Assembly: GCF_001431465.1 (NCBI RefSeq)
Contig: NZ_LDJJ01000069.1
Coordinates: forward strand, 1 to 35,478
Reading direction: 5' to 3'
DNA from: Stenotrophomonas terrae
GTDB lineage: Bacteria > Pseudomonadota > Gammaproteobacteria > Xanthomonadales > Xanthomonadaceae
Length of the DNA stretch: 35,478 bases
Under the pieces are notes generated by a model. That model was not told where the DNA came from and searched no databases. It was given only the letters and a program-made list of their open reading frames with translations. The translations under genes and the position numbers were made by a program. Below, in pieces: positions 8,010 through 15,958 of this stretch; the stretch's first letter is position 1, and each line of letters starts with the position of its first letter.

Positions 8010-8867
8010 ATGAAGAAGCCTGCCCCGCTGCTGTGTGCCTGTCTGCTGGCGCTTGCCAGTGCCCTTCCTGCCAGCAGCGTGCTGGCCCATGGCGCCGCTG
8101 CCGGCAGCGCCGACGCAGCGGTATCACCGCAGTTGCAGGCAGCCGTTGCCGGCAGCTGGCGTACGCCGGCCAATGTGCTGCGCGATGAATACCGCCATCC
8201 GGCGCAGACGCTGGCCTTCTTCGGCCTGCAGCCGAAGCAGACGGTCATCGAAATCACCCCCGGCGGCGGCTGGTACGCTGAAATCCTGGCGCCCTACCTG
8301 CGCGATGGCGGCAAGTATGTTGCCGCCGTGGTCGACCCGGCCGCGCTGCCGGCCGGCGGTGGCCGTGACTACCAGCAGCGTTCGCGCGATGGCCTGGCCA
8401 AGAAGTTCGCCGATGCTCCGGCGCAGTTCGACCGGGCAGCCGAGGTGGCCTACAACCCGGCGTCACCGGTGCTGGGTGCACCGGGCTCGGCGGATCTGGT
8501 GCTGACCTTCCGTAATGTCCATAACTGGCGTTCGTCTGGCCAGGCCGAGGGCATGTTCAAGGCCTTCTTTGACGTGCTCAAGTCCGGCGGCACGCTGGGT
8601 GTGGTGGAACACCGCGCCAAGAGCGACGTGCCGGCCGATGACAAGAGCGGCTATGTGGGCCAGGCGCAGGTGATTGCCATGGCCGAAGCGGCCGGCTTCA
8701 AGCTTGATGGCAGCAGCGAGGTGAATGCCAATCCGCGCGACACCAAGGATCATCCCAACGGCGTGTGGACCTTGCCGCCGTCCAACAACCACGACAAGGC
8801 CGATGCTGCCAAGTACAAGGCCATCGGTGAAAGCGACCGGATGACGCTGCGCTTCGTGAAGCCCTGA
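8010..8867 (+). CDS. exported class I SAM-dependent methyltransferase-like protein
   Basis: A 285-residue protein with a clear Sec signal peptide (MKKPAPLLCACLLALASALPASSVLA, cleavage likely after residue 26). The mature part has the SAM-binding motif I as VIEITPGGGWYAEIL (about residues 82-96) and a later LTFRNVHNW motif. This is a known group of signal-peptide-bearing methyltransferase-like proteins in proteobacteria; whether they methylate anything outside the cytoplasm is not established. The ATG at 8010 follows a GGAGAG ribosome site and begins the signal peptide; an upstream in-frame start at 7923 would bury it. A hairpin at 8904-8933 follows the gene. Confidence 0.88.
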   Translation: MKKPAPLLCACLLALASALPASSVLAHGAAAGSADAAVSPQLQAAVAGSWRTPANVLRDEYRHPAQTLAFFGLQPKQTVIEITPGGGWYAEILAPYLRDGGKYVAAVVDPAALPAGGGRDYQQRSRDGLAKKFADAPAQFDRAAEVAYNPASPVLGAPGSADLVLTFRNVHNWRSSGQAEGMFKAFFDVLKSGGTLGVVEHRAKSDVPADDKSGYVGQAQVIAMAEAAGFKLDGSSEVNANPRDTKDHPNGVWTLPPSNNHDKADAAKYKAIGESDRMTLRFVKP

Positions 8868-8903
8868 GCGAGCGGCGCTTGAGGGCAGGGGAGTGAGACA
8901 ATA

Positions 8904-8933
8904 GCGGGCCGTCGTGGATGTCACGCGGCCCGC
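8904..8933. terminator. hairpin between methyltransferase gene and rluE
   Basis: An 8-bp perfect stem GCGGGCCG/CGGCCCGC with a 14-nt loop lies 37 bp after the methyltransferase gene and 40 bp before rluE. It may terminate the first transcript; a role in the rluE leader is the alternative. Confidence 0.5.
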
Positions 8934-8973
8934 CTGCGGCGCACCCCGACCCCCCCTCCAGCAGCTGTTGCAC

Positions 8974-9513
8974 ATGCTTATCGCCTTCAACAAACCCTTC
9001 AACGTGCTGTGCCAGTTCACCGACCGCAGCCAGCCGCCGCGTGCCACCCTGGCCGGTTTCGGCCTGCCTGCCAATGTGTATGCGGCGGGCCGCCTGGATT
9101 ACGACAGCGAAGGTTTGTTGCTGCTCACCGATGACGGAACTCTCGCCCATCGCTTGACCGACCCGCGCCACAAGCAAGCCAAGACTTATTGGGTGCAGGT
9201 GGAGGGCGTGCCCAGCGAGGACAAGCTGCAGGCCCTGCGTGATGGTGTGCAGCTCAATGACGGGCCAACCCTGCCTGCCCGCGTTGAACTGCTGCCGGCC
9301 GCGCCGAAGCTCTGGGAGCGCACGCCGCCGGTACGCTTCCGCAAAACGGTGCCGGACAGCTGGCTGGCTATTACCTTGCGCGAAGGCCGCAACCGCCAGG
9401 TGCGGCGCATGACCGCTGCCGTGGGTTTGCCTACCTTGCGACTGGTGCGGGCGGTGATGGGGCCGTATGCACTGGACGACCTTCAGCCGGGGCAGTGGCG
9501 CCAGCTGGATTGA
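8974..9513 (+). CDS. rluE: 23S rRNA pseudouridine synthase RluE
   Basis: A 179-residue RsuA/RluE-type pseudouridine synthase, which isomerises uridine (2457 in E. coli 23S rRNA) to pseudouridine. The catalytic motif [14 protein letters not shown] places the catalytic Asp at residue 42; the later motif [16 protein letters not shown] is typical of the RsuA branch. It lacks the N-terminal S4 domain, as RluE does. I chose the ATG at 8974, giving [15 protein letters not shown], the normal family start; an upstream in-frame GTG would add 20 unconserved residues. Confidence 0.93.
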   Translation: MLIAFNKPFNVLCQFTDRSQPPRATLAGFGLPANVYAAGRLDYDSEGLLLLTDDGTLAHRLTDPRHKQAKTYWVQVEGVPSEDKLQALRDGVQLNDGPTLPARVELLPAAPKLWERTPPVRFRKTVPDSWLAITLREGRNRQVRRMTAAVGLPTLRLVRAVMGPYALDDLQPGQWRQLD

Positions 9514-9660
9514 ACAGGCGCGTTGGTTTGCCGTGGCAGGCCTGCGCCGGATAGCGTGGCCGCCGCGAAGACCGGCCGACCTGACACCAACCTGCAAGTT
9601 GTTGATCGTCAGGGGCGGCGGCACTCCCACATCCTTGTCGAGAGCGCTGCCGCATGAAGG

Positions 9661-10401
9661 CTATTTGCCGAGCAGGCGGGAAATTCTGCCGGGGCGTTTC
9701 ACCGGCAAGCTGTCCTGGTTTTCGTGCAGGGCCTGGCCCAGCTGCTGCGCGGCGGCCTGCGCATAAAGCAGGGCACCGTCGGGATGGCAGTTGTACAGAT
9801 TGGACAGGCTGCGGCTTTCGTTGAGATTGAACGGGCTGGGTTCCACCACCTCCGAAGCCTCGATCAGGCCCAGTCCGGCGCTGATGGCCGCATCCAGTGC
9901 CTGCCAGAAAACCTGCAGCCGGCCATGCGAGAACACATCGTCCAACTGCGCACGAACCCGTGGATCGCTGTGGTAATCACTGCGCAGGCGCTTCAGGCTT
10001 TGATGCGGCAGATAGACCCCGCCACAATAATTCTGGGTCAAGTGGTTGTCGAAATGCAGGTGCTGCAGACGCTCGGGAACCAGTGATTTCCAGTCGCCGG
10101 CGTAGCTGGCCATCAGTGCGTCCTTCAACAGGAACGAGAAACCGCCGCCGCGGATGTAGTGATGCTGGCGCAGAAATCCAGAGATGATCGCCGCGTAATA
10201 GGCATGGCCACGAGCGAAGGAAACGCCTTCATCGATCTTGCGTGCTTCATCGAAGCGCAGGCGAAGTTGCTCGGCGTAGAAGGCATCAATAGCAAAGCGC
10301 GGCAGCAGCGTCTTGTAGAAGAGCGGATCTTCAATGCCGGCAAAGTAGATGGAGCGAATCTCGTCTTCTGAAATGGGGTGATAGCTGATGTCCCAGCCCA
10401 T
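9661..10401 (-). CDS. conserved hypothetical protein
   Basis: A 246-residue soluble protein starting MGWDISYHPIS. It has no signal peptide and no membrane segment. Notable stretches are FARGHAYYAAIISGFLR, YIRGGGFSFLL and NCHPDGALLYAQAAAQQLG. I do not recognise a named domain; the N-terminal style (GWDISYHPI) is common in small bacterial proteins found in accessory or toxin-immunity clusters, but that is only an impression. It lies 57 bp after another minus-strand unknown gene (10459-10809) and could share its transcript. Confidence 0.8.
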   Translation of the reverse strand: MGWDISYHPISEDEIRSIYFAGIEDPLFYKTLLPRFAIDAFYAEQLRLRFDEARKIDEGVSFARGHAYYAAIISGFLRQHHYIRGGGFSFLLKDALMASYAGDWKSLVPERLQHLHFDNHLTQNYCGGVYLPHQSLKRLRSDYHSDPRVRAQLDDVFSHGRLQVFWQALDAAISAGLGLIEASEVVEPSPFNLNESRSLSNLYNCHPDGALLYAQAAAQQLGQALHENQDSLPVKRPGRISRLLGK

Positions 10402-10458
10402 GACTACATCCTTGTTGTTCGTTGATTCTTATGCGCTGCCGGCAATGCGCCGCGGCAA

Positions 10459-10809
10459 CTACCAGATATCGATGGTGGTGGAAAATCCTGCCGGGTCCTG
10501 CGCATGGATTGCAATCTCCGCAGGGACAAAGCTGCTGCCGCGAAAGACCGGTATGGCTTCATAGCGACTCAGTTTGCCGGCCCGCATCATCGGCAATACG
10601 GTGACCAGGTCGATCCTGCGCTTCTGTTCCGCTACCCATAGGGGCACAAATATTTTGTTCTGCGTCTCGTTGCTGCCACCCAGTTCTTCAGGGACCAGGT
10701 GCAGAACGGTCAGCTCGTGTCGCAGTACTGCTGCTTCGCATTTCTTTCGTGTATCGAAATGGCAGAAGTCGGCGCAGCCGGTTTTCCGGGAGCGGCGCCC
10801 GTCGTGCAT
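10459..10809 (-). CDS. hypothetical protein with HLVPxELGGS motif
   Basis: A 116-residue protein with no signal peptide. The stretch LHLVPEELGGSNETQNKIFVP resembles the H-(I/V)-P-x-x-L-G-G-(S)…N-(L/F)-V-P pattern found near the active sites of several secreted or toxin-type nucleases. The protein is too short to be a complete toxin and no further catalytic residues can be assigned, so function is open. It is the first of the run of small minus-strand genes that extends to the integron. The next gene on the strand (9661-10401) starts 57 bp after its stop. Confidence 0.6.
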   Translation of the reverse strand: MHDGRRSRKTGCADFCHFDTRKKCEAAVLRHELTVLHLVPEELGGSNETQNKIFVPLWVAEQKRRIDLVTVLPMMRAGKLSRYEAIPVFRGSSFVPAEIAIHAQDPAGFSTTIDIW

Positions 10810-11222
10810 GAAGCTCTCCTATGGCCTGCCAGGCTGGAACGAAACAGGGATCAATACAGCGCTGTCGCGCGCTGAAATATCTGCCAATCGCTGGCCGACG
10901 CAAGCGCATCGCGATGGACGCCGTTGTGTTTTGGAGCCGAGAGGATACGAGAGTTTTTCCAGATCGCCTTGTTATCGCTGGGCATGAGGCGGCGCAGCTG
11001 CGGCATGTAAGCAGAGCGCAGCTGATTGCGCGCGACATGCCGCGCTTGTGCGTCGTTGTGCAGAACTAATGCAGCTGCATTTTGCTGGCAGCTTGCAGGT
11101 TGGGATCGCAGCTACTGCGGCGGTGTCCGGAAACGCGGTGCGCCCGAGGCAACGGCGAGAGTGGATATGGTGCATCCGATGGTTACGCCTGCGCCGTGAT
11201 CAGCAACAGGCGTGGGCGCAGG
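10810..11222. other. 413-bp stretch without a supported gene
   Basis: Several open frames cross this stretch on both strands, but none has a convincing start, ribosome site or recognisable sequence. It separates two small minus-strand genes. I see no intact attC site, no tRNA and no strong hairpin. It could hold a decayed cassette. Confidence 0.5.
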
Positions 11223-11603
11223 CTACTGCCCTGCAGGCGGCTCCCAGAGCTCGATCTTGTTGCCTTCCGGGTCCATCACCCAGCCGAACTTTCCTTGCTC
11301 GGAGCTCTGCGGCTCACCCACTACATCACAGCCTTCGCTACGCAGCGCTGCGAGCAGTGTATCCAGATCATCGACGCGGAAATTGATCATGAACGGCGCA
11401 TGCGAGGGCGCCATGTAGTCAGTGTCGGCGGCAAACGGACTCCAGATCGTCGCACCCGCCGGGCTGTCGGCGCCGCCCCATTGAAACACCGCGCCACCCC
11501 AGTCACTGACATCCAGGCCAAGGTGCTCGCGATACCAGGCGGACAAGGCCTTGGGATCGTTCGACTTGAAGAAGATGCCGCCAATGCCGGTTACGCGCTT
11601 CAT
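11223..11603 (-). CDS. VOC-family (glyoxalase-fold) protein
   Basis: A 126-residue single-domain vicinal oxygen chelate protein. Characteristic parts are GIGGIFFKSNDPKALSAWY (first beta-alpha-beta unit), FMINFRVDDLDTLLAALRSEG, and the end GWVMDPEGNKIELWEP, where the late Glu is the usual metal ligand. Members include glyoxalases, bleomycin-binding proteins and ring-cleavage enzymes; this one cannot be assigned to a substrate and shows no specific sign of antibiotic resistance. The ATG at 11603 was chosen because the domain begins there; the open frame extends 32 residues upstream without similarity to the family. Confidence 0.9.
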   Translation of the reverse strand: MKRVTGIGGIFFKSNDPKALSAWYREHLGLDVSDWGGAVFQWGGADSPAGATIWSPFAADTDYMAPSHAPFMINFRVDDLDTLLAALRSEGCDVVGEPQSSEQGKFGWVMDPEGNKIELWEPPAGQ

Positions 11604-11692
11604 GCTGAATCTCCTGGGCTCAATGGTTGTGGCGGAGTTGCGAGCTCGAGCGTGGCAGCACCAGCGCCGCTGGCTGCGCATGAATCCGAATG

Positions 11693-12091
11693 TCAGCAAG
11701 CGCCGCCGCGGCCACCGAGACGACTGATCGTGAACGCAATGTACTCTCCTATCAGCCCGGCGTCGTTCGAATGCACAGGGTCTTCAACCAGCATCACGCC
11801 GCAGTCAACGACGACAGGTTGGACCTGTGTGACCTGACCGTAGGCGCGGTAGCGCCAGCCGCCCAGTGGCTCCAGCCCGCTCTTCCGCTCGGGGTTGCCG
11901 CGAAACATGGATTCCCATGGCTCGTCATCGTCCAGCAGGGTGGTCAGCTCGATATTGAGCTGCTGACCAACTTCCGGCGGCGGATCATCGGCAGTAGAAA
12001 ACTCATCCATGATGCAGAACAACTGCTCTTCAATGCAGATGATGGCTTCAAGGTAGGGGCCATCGGTGGAAAGTATGTGAGCGCGGGTCAT
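11693..12091 (-). CDS. hypothetical protein
   Basis: A 132-residue acidic soluble protein beginning MTRAHILSTDGPYLEAIICIEEQLF. It contains a run of acidic residues (TLLDDDEPWESMF) and ends in a Gly/Arg-rich tail (SRLGGRGGAC). No family recognised. The ATG at 12091 is preferred over an upstream GTG that adds 12 residues. The gene belongs to the run of small minus-strand genes left of the integron, but I see no intact attC beside it. Confidence 0.65.
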   Translation of the reverse strand: MTRAHILSTDGPYLEAIICIEEQLFCIMDEFSTADDPPPEVGQQLNIELTTLLDDDEPWESMFRGNPERKSGLEPLGGWRYRAYGQVTQVQPVVVDCGVMLVEDPVHSNDAGLIGEYIAFTISRLGGRGGAC

Positions 12092-12364
12092 GTGTGATCG
12101 GATTGCTTGGCTGGATGGCGTTGCCAATGTACTGGTTCGATGGAATGTGCGGCGCAGTGATGAGGTTCAGCTCCGCCACATCAACGGATCGAGAAGCCAG
12201 CAGCAGGAACCATGTAACTCCTGCGTGCATCTGGCCCGGATTGCTGGCTTCGCGTGATCAATGTGCAGCTTAGAAATTGTCCAACATCAAACGGTGACGT
12301 CGATTTCAGGCTTGGCGACATCTGCGGCAATCCACAACTTCCTGGGCGATATCGCAGTTCAACA

Positions 12365-12946
12365 TCACCGCCGGCCGTGGTGTACGTCCGCCTGGCTTGG
12401 CCGGTAGCAGAGTTGCACGATGCCCCCGGCAAAGGTCCGGGTACCGATGAGCTCCAAAGGAATGGATCCCAACGCATCGAAAATCCGGGGCCCGGCTGAC
12501 CAGAGGTAGGGGCTTACCGTGAACCAGAACTCGTCGATGAGTTTATGCGTTGCGAGGTCGCGGGCCAGCTCACCAGCGCCGGAGACAATGAGGTTGCCCT
12601 CATGCTGCGCCTTGAGGCGTGAGATGCTGTCCGTCAGATCGCCTTCAAGCAGTGTGGCGTTCCAGCTCAGCGGGCCGCTCAGTGATCGCGACGCAACGTA
12701 CTTTGGCATGCTGTTCATCCGCCGCGCATACGCTTCGTATCCCGGGACGGCCGCAAGCTGAGGCCAGGCAGCGGCCAAGCCTTCATAGGTCTTGCGCCCC
12801 AATACCATCGCATCGGCGGCTTGCCACATCTCCAGCGAGGCCTGCTGACTGTCGGGATCCAGCACGAGCCAGCCGGCGGGCGCAGGCGCCGGTGCCTCGA
12901 AAGCGCCGTTGACGGTAATGGCAACGTTGAGGATGAGTTTTCCCAT
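12365..12946 (-). CDS. dihydrofolate reductase/RibD C-terminal-like reductase
   Basis: A 193-residue protein of the RibD_C (dihydrofolate-reductase-like) fold, a family of NADPH-dependent reductases usually annotated 'dihydrofolate reductase family protein'. Visible parts: KLILNVAITVNGAFEAP at the N-terminus, MVLGRKTYEGLAAAWP (cofactor-binding region), LIVSGAGELARDLATHKLIDEFWF (the typical G-S/A-G-x-L…L-x-D-E-x motif). It is not a trimethoprim-resistance dfrA or dfrB cassette as far as sequence shows. The ATG at 12946 has a GGAG ribosome site eight bases upstream. Reaction and substrate are unknown. Confidence 0.88.
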   Translation of the reverse strand: MGKLILNVAITVNGAFEAPAPAPAGWLVLDPDSQQASLEMWQAADAMVLGRKTYEGLAAAWPQLAAVPGYEAYARRMNSMPKYVASRSLSGPLSWNATLLEGDLTDSISRLKAQHEGNLIVSGAGELARDLATHKLIDEFWFTVSPYLWSAGPRIFDALGSIPLELIGTRTFAGGIVQLCYRPSQADVHHGRR

Positions 12947-13049
12947 CGGCACTTCTCCGGTTGAAATCACGGGGGACTTCGGCTTCGGAAGGACTATAGC
13001 TGGCGACGAATACGGAGCGAGCCGCCGCAGCGAGCGTGATCACGGCTCA

Positions 13050-13100
13050 TCGCTGAGTCAAGCCAAGCGGTGGCGGGCATTGGCTTTGTTGAACCATCAG
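13050..13100 (-). repeat. possible decayed attC
   Basis: The stretch around 13054-13099 has GCTGA … AGCCAA … TTGGCT … TCAGC, the same nested complementarity as an attC (outer GCTGA/TCAGC, inner AGCCAA/TTGGCT) and close to the decayed site at 16795-16852. The canonical GTTAGGC core is absent. It suggests that a cassette boundary once lay here, with weak support. Confidence 0.35.
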
Positions 13101-13184
13101 CCTGCAGTCTGGAACCAATGGGAGTGAATAAGCTCAAGGAGCGCAGGATCCATGGGCAGCCCTGGGTGAGCCGACGGGCAGCGA

Positions 13185-13619
13185 CTATCGGCTGAGGTTG
13201 GGTTGCTTGTTGGGCGACCGAGCATTCGATTGAAGCGCCAGGCTTAGCGTGATGACATAAGTTGCAAACAGGTATGCGGGCAGGGCCATCAGTGCAAAAG
13301 GAATAACACCGATCAGTGGATTAAGTCTGGATAGAACCCATACGAATGACCAGGCCAGGCCCATGCTTAGGAAGTAGACAACGCCGATCCAGGAGAGAAC
13401 AAGCAGTACGCGTGCGCCCCATCTGTAACGAAGCCCTGTTGCAATACCGGCTACGACTCCGGTGCCGGTTGTTAGAAAGGCGAAAGTGATATGTGCAATA
13501 TCGAGTGTTTTTGAGACTCCCCCAATCTTCAGCAACGCCACAATCACGATCAGCGCAGTGATCAGCCAAAGCCAGCCAACGATGCTGGCACCGATACCAA
13601 GTTCATGTTTTTCTTTCAT
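13185..13619 (-). CDS. small integral membrane protein
   Basis: A 144-residue protein with four predicted membrane segments at about residues 10-31, 42-62, 68-92 and 102-127, and a polar C-terminal tail rich in Ser, Asn and Lys. No family recognised. I chose the ATG at 13619 (MKEKHELG), which gives a normal positively charged N-terminus before the first helix; the open frame extends 29 residues upstream. It lies in the run of small minus-strand genes that may be old integron cassettes; small membrane proteins are common among the intact cassettes to the right. Confidence 0.75.
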   Translation of the reverse strand: MKEKHELGIGASIVGWLWLITALIVIVALLKIGGVSKTLDIAHITFAFLTTGTGVVAGIATGLRYRWGARVLLVLSWIGVVYFLSMGLAWSFVWVLSRLNPLIGVIPFALMALPAYLFATYVITLSLALQSNARSPNKQPNLSR

Positions 13620-13735
13620 ATTGGCTTGAAGTGCTAATTTGAGGTGGGCAGCTACGGTGCCCATGGTCGATGAAGTTGCTGCAGCAACCCGACGGCCGGA
13701 TTGCACTGTTGTGCAACAGGTCTGGCGTGAATGAA

Positions 13736-14254
13736 CTAATCACTGGCATCCGAAACAAGCGGCTGAACCCGACCAGTGTTTGCCGCAAACGCGACCGTTC
13801 TGCCATCGGCCAACGTAACGACAAGTTGGTTTTCCTGGTTGATCCCCGGAATATGCGCCCATGAAAGATGGGAGACCGTAAGGCGCATCTGCGACTTGTG
13901 CGTGTACAAGTCGCCAAGCGTGACAGTGCGCACCAGTGATCCCTTGTTGTAGAAGAACAGGACTGGCTCTTCAAGCGTAACTCCCCGTGGAACTAGGTTC
14001 ATTCCGGCGTAGCCGACAACCAGGGATTGACCATCATCCGATACGAACAGCCAGCGATGCCAGCCGGGTATGGTCCAAGGCTGTTGCTGGGAGGCGCGTG
14101 GCGAAACCACGGTGAGGCTTGTTGCTGGGTCCGATGTTGCGCATACCGTGCCGGCTGGCGAACAGGTAGTGAACTTCTTGGGCGGACGAAGCGGCGCATC
14201 CGCAAACGCCGGGATTGCTGAGAGCGCAAGGCATAGTGCGAGCAATATTTTCAT
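13736..14254 (-). CDS. exported hypothetical protein
   Basis: A 172-residue protein with a Sec signal peptide (MKILLALCLALSAIPAFA, cleavage near residue 18). The mature part has two cysteines (TCSPAGTVC), a Trp-rich stretch (WTIPGWHRWLFVSDDGQSL) and a repeated-beta style sequence reminiscent of beta-propeller or WD-type surface proteins, but I recognise no named domain. Probably periplasmic. The ATG at 14254 begins the signal peptide; 61 extra upstream residues in the open frame are not credible. An attC-like arm (GCCGG…GCCGGCTTGGATGA) lies immediately upstream. Confidence 0.78.
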   Translation of the reverse strand: MKILLALCLALSAIPAFADAPLRPPKKFTTCSPAGTVCATSDPATSLTVVSPRASQQQPWTIPGWHRWLFVSDDGQSLVVGYAGMNLVPRGVTLEEPVLFFYNKGSLVRTVTLGDLYTHKSQMRLTVSHLSWAHIPGINQENQLVVTLADGRTVAFAANTGRVQPLVSDASD

Positions 14255-14309
14255 GGCAGCCGTGACGGTTTGGGCCGGGCCGCAAAGCGGTGCCGGCTTG
14301 GATGAGTGC

Positions 14310-14699
14310 TCAGGTTTTTTGCTCAGTGACATAAATTGCCGCTTTCTCACCAAACTCCAACTCCATAGCTTGCCGTACCAGGCCTGGGATGGCGTACCAG
14401 GATTTCTCTGAAAACATATCGAGGCCAAGCGGGCCAATCTCCTGATGCAGCCAAAGGGTCTCTGCTCGACTCATCCTGATTTTCTCGTCCACCAACAGGG
14501 CGCGTCTGTGCTTTTTCATGAGTAGCCGCAGGTGCTTGGCCGTCGAGATCCCGAACCTGCTGAGCTCGGAGGGCAACTCATCGAGGGTGGCTTGGCTGTA
14601 ATCATTGCGGCTGCGGACCAGTGGCCTGACCACCTTGAGAATGGACCTGCTGTCCAAGGGTGCCGAGTCAAGCAATTCGCGTGCGCTTTGATGTCTCAT
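14310..14699 (-). CDS. hypothetical protein
   Basis: A 129-residue basic, helical soluble protein starting MRHQSARELLDSAPLDSRSILK. No signal peptide or membrane segment. No family recognised. It starts at an ATG and stops 55 bp before the start of the exported protein gene on the same strand, with an attC-like scrap between. It belongs to the minus-strand run left of the integron. Confidence 0.68.
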   Translation of the reverse strand: MRHQSARELLDSAPLDSRSILKVVRPLVRSRNDYSQATLDELPSELSRFGISTAKHLRLLMKKHRRALLVDEKIRMSRAETLWLHQEIGPLGLDMFSEKSWYAIPGLVRQAMELEFGEKAAIYVTEQKT

Positions 14700-14905
14700 C
14701 TACCCGTTCCACTCTGCAATTGAGCCAGCCCGTATCGCGAGGTCGGCCTGGTGTGACTTGTAAAGGCTGGATAGCCGACGGATTGGGTTGCCAAGCTCTA
14801 TCGGGCTGCTTCAACTCAAATGCCTGAGAAGAAGCACTGCATTACAGGAAGCTATCGCCCGCAAGAGCAGCATAGAGAGACAACAGCAGATAGGCTGGCC
14901 ACACC

Positions 14906-15484
14906 TCACCAGAACCGGTACCACGGCTTTGAAGCGCTTGGATTGCGGTTAGGAATGCGCGGTGGAACCGACTTGCTTCCTTCAACGAAGCCAAAGGCCG
15001 CAACATTGAAGCCGGTTTCGCCACCAATGGATGCAACACATTCCTTGACGATGAAACCCGTAGCCAACGCGGCGGCCTCTGCGGCTTGCCGCAACGACAG
15101 AGAGTGCCGTTCGGCAATCTGCAATGCGTCCTCCTGTAGCAGTGCGAGCGATTGCTCCGTACTGAGATTTGGTTCTGCGCCCCGATGCTCAGCGGTTCCG
15201 TCCAGCTTGGTCTGATCAAGCTCAACTTTTCCAGCTGCCAGGAACGCGGCAAGCAGATTGACCAAAGCCGGACCCTGTTCGTTTGCCTCGTTGGAGAGCA
15301 AGACGGCACCTGGCTCTTGCGAATCAAGATCAAAGCCAAACGACCGCAGGAGCAAGCTCCCCGAAAGTCGGGCCGACGTGGCGATTGCGGTTTCCGGGTG
15401 GATGGCGCGGCCAGCACCCAATCGGCCTGCAATCAAATCAACGAAGTCTCCGGCGGCTCTATTCTGCTGTTCTGTAATCTGCAA
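14906..15484 (-). CDS. hypothetical protein
   Basis: A 192-residue protein with an N-terminal half rich in Ala, Leu and Gly and a C-terminal basic tail (RIPNRNPSASKPWYRFW). No family recognised. The start is a TTG preceded by AAGGAG at a six-base spacing; no in-frame ATG lies upstream. It begins 30 bp after the stop of the DUF4926-like gene (15515-15808), so the two are probably co-transcribed and may act as a pair. No toxin or immunity motif is seen. Confidence 0.65.
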   Translation of the reverse strand: MQITEQQNRAAGDFVDLIAGRLGAGRAIHPETAIATSARLSGSLLLRSFGFDLDSQEPGAVLLSNEANEQGPALVNLLAAFLAAGKVELDQTKLDGTAEHRGAEPNLSTEQSLALLQEDALQIAERHSLSLRQAAEAAALATGFIVKECVASIGGETGFNVAAFGFVEGSKSVPPRIPNRNPSASKPWYRFW

Positions 15485-15514
15485 AGCACACTCCTTGGCA
15501 ATAAAACTCCGGTA

Positions 15515-15808
15515 TCAAGTCGACCCGCGAGGAGGCGCCGGCCTTCGTCCATCTGGCATCATGCGATGGGCGGACGACACCAGCTCCAGCTCTGATTGAT
15601 AGACATCTGCCAGCCAGCGTACAACGCCCTCCGGACTGACGCACTCAACCATGAAGACAGGCTCCTGCCCCGTCGGCACGGGGTAAGCATCGACGATTGC
15701 GGCAAGGTCTCCGATGCGTGGCGTCGAGGCATCCCCGAAAGCAGGATCAACGCGATCCTCCGGCAGCTGGGCAGTGACCCGTACCATGTCGAGCTCTTGA
15801 AGTTTCAT
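15515..15808 (-). CDS. DUF4926-like small protein
   Basis: A 97-residue protein starting MKLQELDMVRVTAQLPEDRV. The pattern (M)K-L-x-E-L-D-x-V…D-L-P…GDLAAIVDAYP…YxVE(F/C)…E…(T/V)…SELEL resembles DUF4926, a small SH3-like domain often found beside toxin-antitoxin or mobile genes. The length of the core matches; a 20-residue Pro/Arg-rich tail is extra. The next gene on the strand (14906-15484) follows after 30 bp. The ATG at 15808 follows an acceptable AGGCTCC/GGAGCC context; the upstream extension of the frame is not needed. Confidence 0.65.
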   Translation of the reverse strand: MKLQELDMVRVTAQLPEDRVDPAFGDASTPRIGDLAAIVDAYPVPTGQEPVFMVECVSPEGVVRWLADVYQSELELVSSAHRMMPDGRRPAPPRGST

Positions 15809-15958
15809 TGAGGAGCCTGGCCACGGAATCGGAACGTATAGCAAAGAGGTTTTGGCTCGAAAGGGACACTGGACGCCTTGGTCGAACCGATCATGATTTT
15901 CCAGCCTCGTCTTTTGGCGCAGCAAAGCGACCTCGGCATGAGCGGACTTTGCGCTTGC

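Noticed and set aside
11223..11603. Fosfomycin- or bleomycin-resistance protein of the VOC family
   Set aside because: Only the general fold is visible; no specific resistance-type metal or substrate motif was recognised.
11082..11837. 251-codon plus-strand frame
   Set aside because: It overlaps the VOC gene and the next gene in antisense and has the composition of a shadow frame.
12365..12946. Trimethoprim-resistance dihydrofolate reductase cassette
   Set aside because: The protein belongs to the RibD C-terminal-like group and lacks recognisable dfrA or dfrB sequence, and no intact attC adjoins it.
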